DNA of 64,000 nt, from positions 17,001,001 to 17,065,000 of the forward strand of contig NC_088913.1 of the NCBI RefSeq assembly GCF_963576675.1, written 5' to 3'. Shown in pieces: positions 22,316-34,860 of the stretch (positions are counted from its first letter, which is position 1; every line of letters begins with the position of its first letter). Origin of the DNA: Euphorbia lathyris (taxonomy: Eukaryota; Streptophyta; Magnoliopsida; Malpighiales; Euphorbiaceae). A program made the translations under genes and the position numbers. The notes beneath the pieces are model-generated. The model worked only from the letters and a program-made list of their open reading frames with translations, made no database searches and was not told the DNA's origin.

Positions 22316-22837
22316 GGTAAATTACACCCATGACCACTGAACTTTATCCATTTTCACATTATGGCCACTGAACTTTATTTCTTCCCAGTATGACCACTGA
22401 ACTTTACAATTTTTAACACCGGTGACACTCAATTTTAACTAACTTCTCAAAATGGATGTTAACGATTGTTAACGACATCAAAATAAAAATATTCAAGAAT
22501 TAAAGTTATTCAGAACGACACTTACCATGAACCTACATTTTTTATTTTCAAAAATCACATTTTTTGGAGCTTTCTCTCTCTAAAAATTTATTTTCTCTCT
22601 CATAACCAAACAACACCTAAATGACCTTAAAACAAAAAATTTCAAGAATTGAAGTTCCTTAAAATATTATTAACGCTTTGGATTTTTTGTTTTTAGCCAC
22701 CAACGGTCATTTTGAGGCGTTGAGTGACCACCGGTGATAAAAATTATAAAATTCAGTGATCATACCGGAAAGAAATGAAGTTCAATCGCCATAATGTGAA
22801 AATAGGTAAAGTTCAGTGGCCATGGGTGTAATTTACC
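22316..22837. mobile_element. MULE-like MITE (522 bp) downstream of UGT C
   Basis: The inverted ends GGTAAATTACACCCATG and CATGGGTGTAATTTACC are exact. Repeated ggccactgaactttat-type units lie near both ends in opposite orientation. I found no clear TSD. It sits in the 3' flank of the broken UGT copy C. Confidence 0.7.
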
Positions 22838-23121
22838 AGTTGGTTGAACTATCGTTATATTTTTGTGCAAGGATTTATTCCTAAATATCGTTAACTTAAA
22901 TTGCATTTATAATAAAATAAAAATTTATAATAAAATAAAAAGTGCTACTGATACTTCATTAAACTAACTCATAAAAGTTCATCAAGACCTAGTTCTAAAC
23001 TGATATAACTAACTAAATTTCATAAACAAACACTACTGATACTTCATTAAACTAATTAACTGATAAAAGTCATCATACTAATTAGATGAAATAACTAACC
23101 AAATTTCATAATAAAAAACTA
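22838..23121. other. 3' flank of UGT C
   Basis: Cagttggtt, tttttgtgcaaggatttat and cttaaattgcatttataat match the downstream flanks of copies A and D. No gene is seen. Confidence 0.45.
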
Positions 23122-24571
23122 CTAATTCTTGTTTTTCTGAAGTTCATCAATGAGATCACTAAGAGGAATAAGATGATCCACCCTCTTCAACAGCCTTCTT
23201 AGCCATATCCCCATGTTGCTTCACTTTCTTCCTCATTTCATCAGCTTCTTCACCTTCCATTATCTTATTCACCGCCATTTTCACTGTCTCACTCTTGATG
23301 CTATCTCCTCCAATCTTACTCCATTGTTCAACACCAACAGATACACCAATCTTCAGAATTTCAGTTAACAACTTTTCATTGTAAAATTGCTCAGCACCAA
23401 AAGGCCAAGTCACCATTGGTAATCCAGCAGAAATTGCTTCTAGTGTCGAATTATCAGTCCTTTTCCTTCTATTCTCTCTTCAAATCCCTCAGGCAACCAA
23501 TCTTTTTCCTGATCCGATTCTCTTATCACCGACCAGATAAAGTCCTTCCGGGAGGATTCAAGTCCGATTGCAATCTCCTTCATCTGATCTGCACTCATAT
23601 AAGATAATGTACCAAAGGATAAATAAACAACAGATTCGGTTTCTTAGAGTTCAGCCATTTCATCAAGCATTCATGTTCGTCGATGGATTTCTCTTCAACA
23701 TCTCTGTTGCCGAGTGAAACCGGACCGATAATCCAAGCTCTCGTTCCTAAAATCTTTCTGTAATGATCAGCATAAGCAGGTTCGAGCTCGTAGAAACTAT
23801 TGACTATTTCTCCGAAACTCGTCGTCTCTGCTTTTCTGCCTCCCTGAAACAGTTTCACTGTCTCGCTTGGAAAAGATAAGCCGGCAATTGCTTCCCCGTT
23901 ATCGTTATTTCACCTGGGAGATCAGGGATAATAAACGGCGTCGGATCGGAGGTAACATTGGGACGCTTCGAGTAAATGTTCTGCTCAACGGAAAACCGAG
24001 CACACATAGCCAAGAGACCATTTCCATGGAAAACAACCCTTGGAATCCCGAATTTGGAAGCGGAATCAGTAGCCAAGGAAAAAACTGATCCGCGACGACA
24101 AGATCTGGACGGAGTTGTTCCAGAAGCTTCTCCAGAGGATGTTGAAGCAAGGTTGTACCGAAGTTAAATTTGTCGAAAACGCCCCAGCCTAACTGTTGAA
24201 AATGAAGCAATATTGTAGAAAAAGTTAAGTAAATGTCAGATTGATCGAAAGATGAAAAAGAAACAAAGGAAAAGAAAAGAAAAGATAATACGTACCTGCA
24301 ACACTAACTTTCTCTCAAGGATGACATCGAGATGCTCGCAGCCTTCTGGTAATCCGGCCTCGGCAGTCGGAAATTGAAGCAATTGAATATCAATTTCAGT
24401 TTGAAATTGGGATTTCTGGATTTTCCGGGAAACAAAAGGCTCGTTGTGAGGAGTGGTAACTATGGTGGTTTTGAGGTTTCTTGAGGCAAAAACGTTAGCA
24501 ATGTCTATCATAGGAATCATGTGCCCATGAGCCATGTATGGGAACAACAGAACATGGAGCTTAGGAGCCAT
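23122..24571 (-). pseudogene. UGT73-type glycosyltransferase pseudogene, copy C
   Basis: Exon 1 (24571-24296) is intact, starts MAPKLHVLLFPYMAHGHM and has the same CAG/GTACGT donor as copy A. Exon 2 begins at 24192 after a 103-bp intron. Exon 2 is broken by several small deletions: near 24072 (AGCCAAGG instead of AGCCCAGGG), near 23868, near 23634, and near 23165. A 76-bp deletion at 23448-23452 removes the first half of the PSPG box. The remaining pieces still match copies A and D closely. It cannot encode a working enzyme because the nucleotide-sugar binding motif is gone. Confidence 0.9.
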
Positions 24572-24617
24572 TATTGAATCTGAAATCTGAAATCTGGATG
24601 GAAAGAAAGATGAATGG

Positions 24618-24984
24618 TAGGTTTGTTTTATTTGTTGTTTGCTGTATACTGTTACTTTTTGTTGTTTGCTGTTTGAAAAGACTTCTGTTCTAAAAAGCAG
24701 GATTCCTACTTTTATAAAATGCTACTTTTCGATTATAAAAGGCAAACTGTAGGTGTCTAACTAAATACTTTAAACTTTGTTTTTCAAAATGAAAAGGTAA
24801 ATAGGAGATCAAAGAGCAACTACCATCCGAATAAAAAGAAAGCTGGAGCAACTGCAGATTTATAAAGGATATTTCAACAAGAATAAGAAGAAAGACAAAG
24901 TTTCTATGACTGAGAATGTAAAATTACAACTTTCTCTCCACGTATCCACTTGATCCGTACACATTGGACGTTATCCGAGTACGG
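24618..24984 (-). promoter_or_regulatory. Promoter of UGT C, split by an insertion
   Basis: The conserved block lies at 24984-24913 and TTTATAAATC at about 24867-24859, but a roughly 210-bp insertion (about 24618-24828, rich in gtttgctgtt) separates the TATA box from the ATG. The other copies have only about 50 bp there. The TGACG core is changed to GGACG (attggacgtt on the plus strand), unlike A, B and D. Confidence 0.5.
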
Positions 24985-25386
24985 ATTGTTTGAACTGTTG
25001 AAATTGTGACTCACAGCAATATATCCCACTGAGAATGGAGTACTTTATTTATTTATTTTTTAAATTTAGTAATTATTTCTATTATTATTAATTTTGTAAT
25101 ATTTTAATCCAGTATTTAAAGAATATTCCACGATTTCCAGAGAAAAAAGAATTTTTTTTTTTATGATAGACATGTTAATAAGTATCTCTTCCGTTTTTGA
25201 CCCACAAGCATGCTATAGAAAAAAGAAAAGCGTATTTGTTCGTTCTATATGTCACCTCATATGTTAAAAATAATAGATCAACGATATTATGTGCATGAGA
25301 TTTAAATGAGCCAACTTTATGATTGTGATAGGTTTTTAAAACCAAATAGGCTTAACGTATATTTACAACCTTAAAAACCTATCAAA
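24985..25386. other. Intergenic, no gene seen
   Basis: AT-rich upstream flank of copy C. The motif tttccagagaaaaaagaa is shared with the upstream flanks of copies B, D and E. Confidence 0.4.
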
Positions 25387-25939
25387 TAGGGATGGCAACG
25401 GGTACTATACCCGTGGGTACCCAGCACTACCCGACCCTAATAGGACTACCCGTATCCTGTATAAAAGGGTATGAAACGGGTATGGGATCAAAACCATTAC
25501 CCGTTAGGATAATGGGACGGGTATGGGAAGATCCCCAGGGTACCCGATACCCGTTACCCGTCATAACTTTTGTATATATTAAAAAATATTAATGTATTTT
25601 AGATGTAAGATGTGAGATTTGAACACTAACTTTTTATTTTTCCACCATTAAGTCATACCACTAAACTACTTTATTTTTATGGATTAAGTTTCAATTTGTT
25701 TAATTTTTAGATGGATGATTTATTAAACTTATTGTTAAATTTATAATATTTTTTGTTTTATTTATTGATTTTTAACGGGTAAGGCTATCCGCGGGTACCC
25801 GTGAATTAAATGGGACGGGTATGGGATACAAAACATATATCCGTTAGGGTAATGGGAAGAGTACGGGTAATTAAAAAATAAACGGGTAAGGGTTCGGGAT
25901 TGACACTACTCGCGGGTACTCTACCCGTTGTCATCCCTA
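25387..25939. mobile_element. Ac/Ds-like hAT MITE
   Basis: The ends TAGGGATGGCAACGGGTA and TACCCGTTGTCATCCCTA are near-perfect inverted repeats and resemble the TAGGGATGAAA terminus of Ac/Ds. The flanks ctatcaaa and ctatcata form an 8-bp duplication with one mismatch, as expected for hAT. Many tacccg/cgggta subterminal repeats are present. There is no transposase. Confidence 0.75.
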
Positions 25940-27845
25940 CTATCATACACCTATAGTTGGGTTTAAAAGCCTATCACACACACCTGTAGTTGGCTCATTC
26001 GAATCTCCTGCACACAAAATCGTTGATATGTCATATTTGATAGTTGAGATGGCAAGTGTGCTATAGGAAAAAAGAAAAATGTGTGAGTTCGTTCTGTATG
26101 CCGCTTCATCTGTCAAAGATGACAGATCAATGATTTTGTGTACAGGAGGTCCGAATAAACCAACTATATAGGTATGTGATAGGTTTTTAAAACCAATTAT
26201 ATAGGTGCGTGATGGGTTTTTAGAACCAACTATAAGTGTACGATATGTTATTTTAAAAGTTTAAAGGTACAATAGGCAAAACATGTTAGATTTAAGAATG
26301 TAAATATACATGAAGCCTATGTTTTTTTGTCGGCATAAAGAGATTAAAACTTCAAGATAGGCTAAAGGTTACCAAACTACCCCTTACACTAACATAATCA
26401 ATCAATTAATTAATATCAATTATATACATTTATTTCTTAATATTCAAGGTCTGTTTGGTTCAGCTGTTGCTGATTGCTTTTTGCTGTTGCTATTTGATGT
26501 TTGATGTTTGCTGTTACCGATTGCTGTTAGATTAATATGTAAAATGATGAATATGGATAAATTTATGATGAGCTGTTACGATGAATATGTAAAATGATAA
26601 ATATGTAAAATGATGAATATGGATAAATTTAGTGTTTGGTAAATTTGTGGTGAGCTGTTATGATTAATATATAAAATGATGAATATGGATAAATTTAAAT
26701 TAATTAACAAATAAATATATAAATATAATTCTAAAATTAGTAAAAATAATCTACGAAATGGTTGCAATTAAATGTATAGATTAATAATAGAATATATAAG
26801 TAAAACACACAAATTCAGACAGAATCATATGATTAATTAATTAGAATTTGTCAGTGAGAGATGGTGACATTATATATGTTTGTGAAAATATTTATATATT
26901 TGTTGGTTATTTATGTATTAAGGTTAATTGAGAACCAATGCAATTTTTATATATAAAAAGAAAAACCATAAATTGAAAACCACGCATTATTCAATCAACA
27001 AAATAAATAAATTATAGCTAATGATGAGTCAATTACTTATTGAAAGTTAGAGAGGATTTGAGAGGATTTGAGATTTTTGATTTTTTGAGTTTAAATTATG
27101 AGGAGGGTAAAATTGTCAAAAAAGTGCGGTAGGTGGAAAAAATATTGCGGTATATAGCAGCCCACTATGATATATTTGTAAAAAAAAACAAATTGGTTGA
27201 AAAGCTTGGAATTGCTGCTGGTGGAAACAGGAGCTGTTGGGTTCCGAAACAGCAACTCATTGTTGTTTGTAATTTTTTACCAAACACAATTTTATTACTT
27301 TTTTGAAGCCGAACAACAAATAGCAGCTTTTTAAAGGTTAAACAAACACCCCCTCAATCTTCTATTAAAAGAGTAATTAGTAGGAAAAACAAAAACAGAA
27401 ATAAGCACATTTACAAATAATGTATATTTTAGAAGGAATATATTACAAGTTTCTCAACTTAAAAAAAATTGGTCGGCCTTCTAAATTTATAGAATGTCTC
27501 GTTATCTCTTTAAACTTGCCTAAAGTATATTGTTAGTCCTCTAAAATTCATATGACAGTACAAAAGTGAATTTAGACACAAATGTATATTACTTTAAAAA
27601 GCCAATAGTCAATATAAAAAAAATCAAGTGGATAATATCACTTGAAGTCTATCATGGGAATAACGAAACTAGACTTGTTTATGAACTCGTTGTGCCACCC
27701 TACCCATCCAATCTCGTATTTTATAGATAGAGTTTGGACATACATATTTGATTTTTGGCTCGATCCAATCTAAATCCAAATATAAATTGGATTAGAAAGC
27801 TTAAATTTAGCCTAATCCACCTATATACAATATATATTATTTTGA
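25940..27845. other. Repeats and non-coding sequence
   Basis: 26448-27353 looks like a non-autonomous hAT-like element: ggtctgtttggttcagctg at the left and an imperfect complement (gctttttaaaggttaaacaaacacc) at the right, with tandem tatgtaaaatgatgaatatgg units at 26530-26690. The flanking TSD is not resolved. The rest shows no gene. Confidence 0.45.
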
Positions 27846-27950
27846 AAGCTTATCTATAACTAAGGAGGTAATGAATTCGAATCACATCCGAATGGATTTT
27901 TTTTTGAATGTAAGCGCATTATGCGCAAATTTTATAAATAATAAAAAAAA
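27846..27950 (+). mobile_element. SINE fragment related to 857-1010
   Basis: Aattcgaatcacatc (box B region) followed by gaatgtaagcgcattatgcg and an A-rich tail matches the 3' half of the SINE at 857-1010. Box A is degraded. Note cgcattatgcg against gcattgtgc in the other copy, so the small palindrome is kept although bases changed. Confidence 0.6.
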
Positions 27951-28082
27951 ATGATAAAATATAGTTATCATTACTATGTATATATTTATATCAAATTTAT
28001 CATAATAAAAAATTAAATGCTTGCATTTTTTTTCGCTTTTGTCGTTTTCTATCATAATAATTAGAACAAATTCTAGCTGCCA

Positions 28083-28150
28083 GTGTAAAATTACGAATTT
28101 GTCTCCACGCATGAACTTGATCCGTACATATGACGTTATCCTGAGTACGA
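28083..28150 (-). promoter_or_regulatory. Orphan copy of the UGT promoter block
   Basis: Gtaaaattac, gtctccacgc, ttgatccgtaca and tgacgttatc-ctgagtacg match in order the block upstream of UGT copies A, B, C and D. There is no UGT coding sequence next to it; on the gene side (lower coordinates) only the SINE fragment and AT-rich DNA follow. It therefore marks a lost gene copy or a transposed promoter. Confidence 0.6.
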
Positions 28151-30065
28151 ATTAAATGTGACGCTCATAAACTTTTGTAGTCTTGTGTAACAAATTTTAC
28201 ATTTAATTTTAGCAAAAAAAAAAAAAAAAATTTACATTTAATTACTTTTTGAAGAACATTTACTTATTTTAAATATTTACTACTACTAGTATTTAAGGAT
28301 CTTTAAACATGAAGTCCAACTTGCGTCAATCCCCAATACAAAATTAGATTTTTTTTTTTTACGCCTAATATACATAACCCCTGAATTTGTCCAAATGTTC
28401 CAAATGCTCCCTCAAACTTTCAATTGTAACAACTTACCCCTTAAATTTATCTAATTGTAAAACATAATCCCAAATTGGTAATTTTTTTAGCAACCGTAAA
28501 AATGTTTCCCCGGATTTGTATCACTCCAAAGATCTAATTATCACACTCGACGAGCGTTGTACCTTTTGTATTTCACATGTTTCTTCAATTGCAGTCCATA
28601 TCAGCAATTTGAGGGTATGTTTTACAATTGGATAAGTTTGAGGGGTTATGTTTTACAATTGGATAAGTTTGAGGGGTTATGTTTTACAATTGGACAAGTT
28701 TGAGGGATAAGTTGTTACAATTAAAAGTTCGGGACAGTTGCAATATTTGAACAAGTTCAGGGGATTATTTATATATTAGGCATTTATTTTAAAGAAACTA
28801 ACTTTATTAAAACAAGGCTTAATATATCATTTGACTTCTAAACTTGTTCAAAAACTTTAATTGGTTCCTTAAAATCAGCTGCATGCGGAAGATATGTTTC
28901 ATGCGCCATAAAATATTAGTACATAATTCAGAGAATAGATTTTTAAGAAAAAATCTGCTATCCCAGATTGTCTATCGCCTTACCTATCTCCCTTTTAATT
29001 GTTGACATGTGTCATGGTACTCCTAGTTAGCTTAACAATTTTTAACCATGAGTTAACACTAACCGATGCTTAAGCTTCATCTTCTCTCTTCACGTCTTGG
29101 TTTTTCAACTTCTGTCTTTGTATTAAGAGACTTCTTCCTCTTTGAATTTATTTTTCTTCCAATTACAATTTCTTTCTCTTCTAATTTTATTATTGTTAAT
29201 GTTGGTGTTTCTTCCAACTTCTTAGCTTGTGCTTATAAAATTACAGTAGATTTCAAGTGCTACAATTTTTTTTGTTTGATGAATAACCAAAAACACAAAC
29301 ACAAATACAATTAATTACCAAAACACAAACGCATGCAAACAATTAAGGACCTAGGCTATCAAGTCCACAAAGAGGAAAAAAAAAACTGTACCCAATTCTG
29401 CCAAACGGATCGCAAGGGTTCCTCTTGGTAATCAAACACAAGTTCATTCTATTCCACCAAAAATGTTCCTGTCATCAGATTTTGCAACCTACAATTCGGG
29501 TCACCAATCCAGAGCAATGACACATAACTTTCACTTCCATGAGCAAGAAAATTAGAAAAACCAGAGAATGAAATTAGAATAAATACAGAATTAAATTCCA
29601 ATGTTTTATAATAGGAAGAGAAATAAAATTAGAAGAGAGAGAGCAATTAATGGAAGAGAGATTTTCTGATGAACCTGATGTAAAGGAAAAGAGATTTTCT
29701 GACGAACCCAATGTAAAAAATCAATTCGATGGTGATGTTCATGGAATGAGAGAGAATGACGCCGTAAAGATCCATTAGAGAGAAAAACGTGAAAGACTAA
29801 CTAAATTAGAGTTAACTTGTGGTTAACCAAGGTTACAAATTATTAAACTGATAAGGAATACCACTGACACATATCAAAAATTAAAAGGGAGATAGGTAAG
29901 GGGATATGCAATTTGAGACATCAGATTTTTTTTCCTAGATTTTACTTGCATAATTATAAAACTTGTCAAATATGTCGACTTTAATCGTTTTACTTTTTTC
30001 AAGACGCGTGCAATACATATTCTGCATTTAATTTTTTTTAGTTAATGATTCAATAAGGCTCAATA
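28151..30065. repeat. Nested foldback repeats
   Basis: 28365-28785 has the inverted ends cctaatatacataa and ttatatattaggc with three tandem units of ttttacaattggataagttt-type sequence. 28812-30060 starts ggcttaatatatcatttg like the MITE at 3104 and ends near attcaataaggc. It is interrupted by an inner palindrome (ttacctatctcccttttaat at 28980 and its complement near 29885). Confidence 0.5.
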
Positions 30066-31874
30066 AATAGTTTTATATAATAAAATAATAAAAATCAAAT
30101 AAAGGTAATGAATAAATATAAAATGTATATAATATAAAATTGGATAGGGCCGGGTTGAGCTCAGCTTTTTGACATAAATTCCAAACCCAACTCATTCTAT
30201 GTGTGGATTTGAGCGGGTTCGAACTTGGCCAATTCTTGAATATATATGTCCATACTCAACCTATAAGAAGCTGGCTTGGGTGGGGTAAGCGAGTCATTGA
30301 GTTCATGAACATGTTTATTCATGAGTAATTATATAACGCACATCTGCAGTGAAGATAATAAAATTCATGACCGAGAAGAAAAATTTCTTAATGATAACTG
30401 AAGATTATCCAACTTGCTAATATTAAAGATAAAATGGCTTTTAAATATCAACATCAGGGGTGAAAATGCTCTTGACTATCAACTTCGGTGCTTAAATAAT
30501 CACAAAAATTGCAAAAACGGGAACTACAAAAAAAGGATCAAAATGACGCTAGATAGACCTTTCACGTGCCAACATGCACTTTCCACGCACTTAGTGTGTT
30601 GATCCCACACATGCTACATGATGCACAAGAAATGGAGGACGATGTTGGTTCTCCCTAGCCACTATCGCGTGTAAAGCATGCACGCCACAGCGTTAAGTGA
30701 TTCATCCACTAATGAGCCACATGTCACACAATGATGATTCATTACGTGACAGGTGGCTTTATGTTGTCATCGTGTGTCACTATCCTAGGTGACATATGTG
30801 TATTTCACCCGCCACCTTCTCGACCTCAATTGGCACTAAAATGTTTTTAAATATAAAGTTTTTTCTTTTTGTCTCTACTCACTTTTGTTGGCTAATTTCG
30901 TTTATCAATCGATGAAGATAAACTAAAGTTTGAGAGTCACACCCCTCTTTTGATATTAGAATTTAATGAATTTTGAATCATAATATGCAAATTACAGGTT
31001 GTTATGCATTCTAGTGTCATTTTCATAAAAAAAAACATATCTGAAATAGTCGTGAAAATATATAATCATGCAAATATGCATAAATTTAATACACATATTA
31101 CTTATAACATGAAAAAGCTAAGTTTTTCTTCATATCCGTGGATCAGAGAATAATAGAAAGCACAACCAAATGGCTCTGGTACCAATGTTAGTGGATTCAT
31201 ACAAATATATATGAATACATATATAATTACGGGTTTTCGAGTTATCTCTTCTAGCGCATAATCTATAGAAATTGGATCTTAACCCTAATTACCTACGTAA
31301 CCCTGATCCGACTCATATTCGTAATGGGAAGACTATTTGACTAAGCCATATTTTCAACGCATACTATGTGAGCAACAGAAAAACAAATTAAATGCTTATA
31401 CTATATCTGTTATTAATATAATATGGATAAGGTCCAAACTTGTTTTATCATTTTCTAGAAAGTGCAAGTTTATCTTTAACGTACTAAATATTACAAATTT
31501 ACTTTTAATTTTTTCAAATAATATCAAACTTATCCGTATGTAATAGAAAATTTAAACAAGTTGGTTTGCTTGCGATTTAAGTGTTATATATTGGACTTTC
31601 AAAGACCATTTCTATCTAAAATATTTACTATATTACTATTACTAGTACAAAGTTACAAACAACATATAAATCCATCCTAGTTCAGGTTAACTTTTAAAGA
31701 GTAGTTCAACGATCGAGCTTTTAGATCAAACCCAATATATAAAATAATAAAAATAATAAATAAATAGTTTAAACATGACTCATTTTGAATTAATAATTAT
31801 GTCCAAGTCTAAATTTAAAATTAGAATGTAACATTAACATTCGGTAATTTTCTGAAAATATAACTGTTTGAGTG
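30066..31874. other. Intergenic, no gene seen
   Basis: AT-rich sequence with no supported frame. A less AT-rich piece at 30540-30830 (cacgcacttagtgtg, tgagccacatgtcacac) shows nothing recognisable. Confidence 0.5.
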
Positions 31875-32464
31875 TTATTTACCAGTGTTTTGAAAACCGG
31901 ACCGGACCGGCCGGTCGAACCGTGAACCAGTCAAGTGTCCGGTCCGGTTTTAGCTATACAGGTTCAACTATGTTAAACCGTATCAAACCGGGGTTGAACC
32001 GTGAACTGGTATTGAACCAGTGAACCGGATTGACCCTGGTTTTTTACCATTTTTTGAAAAACATATTGAATTAAGGAAAAAATTTAAAAATTAGGTAGAG
32101 AACAACATTTTTAATAATTGGTCTTAATTAATTTAATTTTAATCTTAATATTATGTTAAACTATGAGTTTGATTTTAGATGTGTGAATTTTTAATTAATC
32201 TGTTAAATTAAGGATTGGTTACCGATTTGTGAATTTTTATATTATCTGTCTGAATTTTTAATTTTTAATTAATATGTTAACTTAAGAATTGTTTATTATA
32301 TGTATGAAATTTTTAATTTTATGTTCAATGAAACATCATTTTATTATATATATATATATATATATATATTATTTATTTTTTTATCCGGTTGAACCTATTG
32401 AACCTTGAACTAGTTGTCTCACCGGTTCAACGTCCGGTCCGGTTTTCAAAACATTGTTATTTAC
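31875..32464. mobile_element. hAT-type MITE, 574 bp, perfect 8-bp TSD
   Basis: The element 31883-32456 begins CAGTGTTTTGAAAACCGGAC and ends GTCCGGTTTTCAAAACATTG, inverted with one difference. It is flanked by ttatttac at 31875-31882 and 32457-32464. Inside are many ccggtt/aaccgg repeats and a (TA)n tract at about 32343-32369. Confidence 0.88.
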
Positions 32465-34200
32465 ATATAAAAGAGAAAAGGTTGTAAAGTATTTTTCCGT
32501 GTACATTTTTTTAAAAAAAAATAATAAATTTACAATTAACTGAACTTTTTATAATGGTAATAAATACTCTATCTGTTTCATAATATTTGTCTTTTTAGAG
32601 ATTTTTTTTTCATAATACATGTGGTTTTGATTCAATCCACACACATTAATTGATTTTTACCAAATATACCCTTATTTAAGTTGTCTTTTTATTTTGAGAA
32701 TAGATAGAAATTAATTAGTGGGTGCAATTAATAAAAATATAACAAAGTCCTTTTAGTTAAAATTAATTACATTCTTAATTCTTGTGCCTTAACTTTAAAA
32801 AATAAATATTATGGAACAGATGGAATAATTAAATTATAAATGTACTGGATGATACAGATACGGTGATATGTGTATGGGCCAGAAACGTTTATCTGGCAAC
32901 CTGAGGTCCGAATCTAGCATTTGGGCCTAAGTTGATCAAACCCACAAAGAATAAAGGTGACATGACATAGCAGCGAAGGAAGTTTATTTGGGAACTGTCT
33001 AAATAAACATACGTATGCCAATAACTGTCTCAGGATTCTAAAGGCATGCTTCCAGCTTCCACTTAATGTGGAATAAAAAGAAAGGTTAGGAAGTAAATTT
33101 CTATAAGGAAAACATCACTAGATAATAATAAAAAGTTAGATGACCATTAAAATTTAGCATTGACAATGATAAGAGATGAAAAAAAAAAAAAGTAATTTTT
33201 GTTTTGAAATTATAAGCAAGACCTTATATAAATTTTACTTTTATGAATGCTCTATATGTACATAAAAAGAGGATTTATAAATTCAATTATTACTAGTATA
33301 ATCTTAAATATTCACATATATTTTGTTTCCTTTTTTTTTTTTTTTTTCTGTTTACGAGTTATATGATCTTTCATTATATAAATTGAATTATTACTAATAT
33401 AATCTTAACTTTAATAATAAAATTAAAATTTTATTTTTTTGTTAAAGTTTTTCTGCCATTGAGAGCATTACAAATATATATGAATTTTTTTTATAGACAG
33501 ACGTGTATAATTTAAAAACAAATCATTGTGGCGCGTTGACTTTGGGTTGACCGATCATTTTTACCTGTTATACACCATAGTGGGAGGTCACCTATAAGGT
33601 GGTACATTTTAGTGTGACAAAACAAAAGTTGTACATCAAAGTGTGAAACGGATAAAGGTTGTACACATTGATGAAATTTACTCTAGATAATAATAAAAAG
33701 TTAGATAACCATTAAAATTTAGCATTTACAACAATATAAGCAAGACCTTATAAATTTTACTTTAATGAATGCTCTATAGGTACATAAAAAGAGGATTTAT
33801 AAATTCAATTATTACTAGTATAATCTTAAATATTCACATATATTTTGTTTCCTTTCTTTTTTCTATTTACGAGTTATATGATCTTTCATTATATAAATTG
33901 AATTATTTCTAATGTAGTCTTAACTTTAACAATAAAATTAAAATTTTATTTTTTTTGTTAAAGTCTTCCTATATCTAACGGTGAATGAGCAAATTCACTT
34001 GTTCATTAAAGTGCATGTGAAAATTCCTCTATATGAATTTTTTTTATAGATAGACATGTATAATTTAAAAACAAATCGTTATAAAATAATCAGTTGGTTA
34101 AACCCCAAGTTCATATTAGGCTACTTTTGTGCAAGAATTTATACCTAAATATCATAAAATTATATTGCATTTATATTAATAATAAAAAGTGGTACGACTT
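32465..34200. repeat. Two direct copies of a UGT 3'-flank-like unit
   Basis: The unit starting ctagataataataaaaagtt is present at 33117-33535 and again at 33684-34090. Both copies include atgctctatatgtacataaa-type sequence, tttacgagttatatgatctt and gacagacgtgtataatttaaa. The second runs on into cagttggttaaacccc, which is the downstream flank of the UGT genes. Neither copy has UGT coding sequence beside it. Confidence 0.6.
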
Positions 34201-34483
34201 AAATAGCCAAAATTTAATCAAAGGTATCAAAAGGCTCTGTCCTTCCTTTGTTTCCATTAATTCCTGCCATGTTTTTAGAGAGCAGAACCGGGTGGCGGAT
34301 CGTCTGGCGGCGGCAGGCCATGAAGGTTTGTTGGAGATTACAACTTACTCTTCTCCTCCCGAGTTTCTTTCTTCGCTCCTTTTGGAGGATGTGGTGGGGG
34401 TAAGCTTCCCGAGGCTGATCCCGGGTTAAGGTTTTATTTGTTTGTTTTTATTTTTCATTTTCCTGAAAAAAAAAAAAAAAAAA
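34201..34483 (+). mobile_element. 5'-truncated LINE tail
   Basis: It encodes the LINE C-terminus NLIKGIKRLCPSFV, REQNRVADRLAAAGH and LLEDVVGVSFPRLIPG, followed by a stop and an A tail at 34466-34483. The flanks aaaaagtggtacgactt (34184-34200) and aagaagtgctactgctt (34482-34498) look like a diverged 17-bp duplication. It is inserted in UGT 3'-flank sequence. Confidence 0.8.
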
Positions 34484-34586
34484 GAAGTGCTACTGCTTGA
34501 TAAAAAAAACAAGAACTACTTTATTTAATAAAAACTAAATATAATTCCATTAAACTAACTGAAATAACTAACTAAATTTCAGAATT

Positions 34587-34860
34587 AAAAGCTACTAATT
34601 CTTGAATTTCATCAATGAGAACATTAATATCAGAATAAGAAGTACTTTTTTGACAACGAATAAGAAGTACTTTATTTAATAAAAATTAGTGATACTTTAT
34701 TAAACTAATTAACTGATAAAAGTCATCAAACTAATTAAATTTCATAATAAAGTCATCAAACTAATTAACTGAAATAACTAACTAAATTTCATAATAAAGA
34801 ACTACTCATCTTTTCTGAATTTCATCAATGAAATCACTAATAGATTCTTTAACTTTAGGT
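34587..34860 (-). pseudogene. Two relics of UGT 3' ends
   Basis: At about 34587-34650 the minus strand reads YSDINVLIDEIQEL before a stop, matching YSALNALIDEIQKSKN of intact copies. At about 34803-34851 it reads ESISDFIDEIQKR, again the UGT C-terminus. The two lie about 160 bp apart, each with its own short flank (aactaactaaatttca). Nothing else of the genes remains. Confidence 0.6.

Noticed and set aside
25392..25592. Small frame with GTIPVGTQHYPTLIG-like peptide
   Set aside because: It lies wholly inside the hAT MITE and reads through its cgggta repeats.
29066..29314. Frame MLKLHLLSSRLGFSTSVF and onward as a small membrane protein
   Set aside because: It lies within the palindromic repeat at 28812-30060 and has no supporting features beyond hydrophobic T-rich codons.
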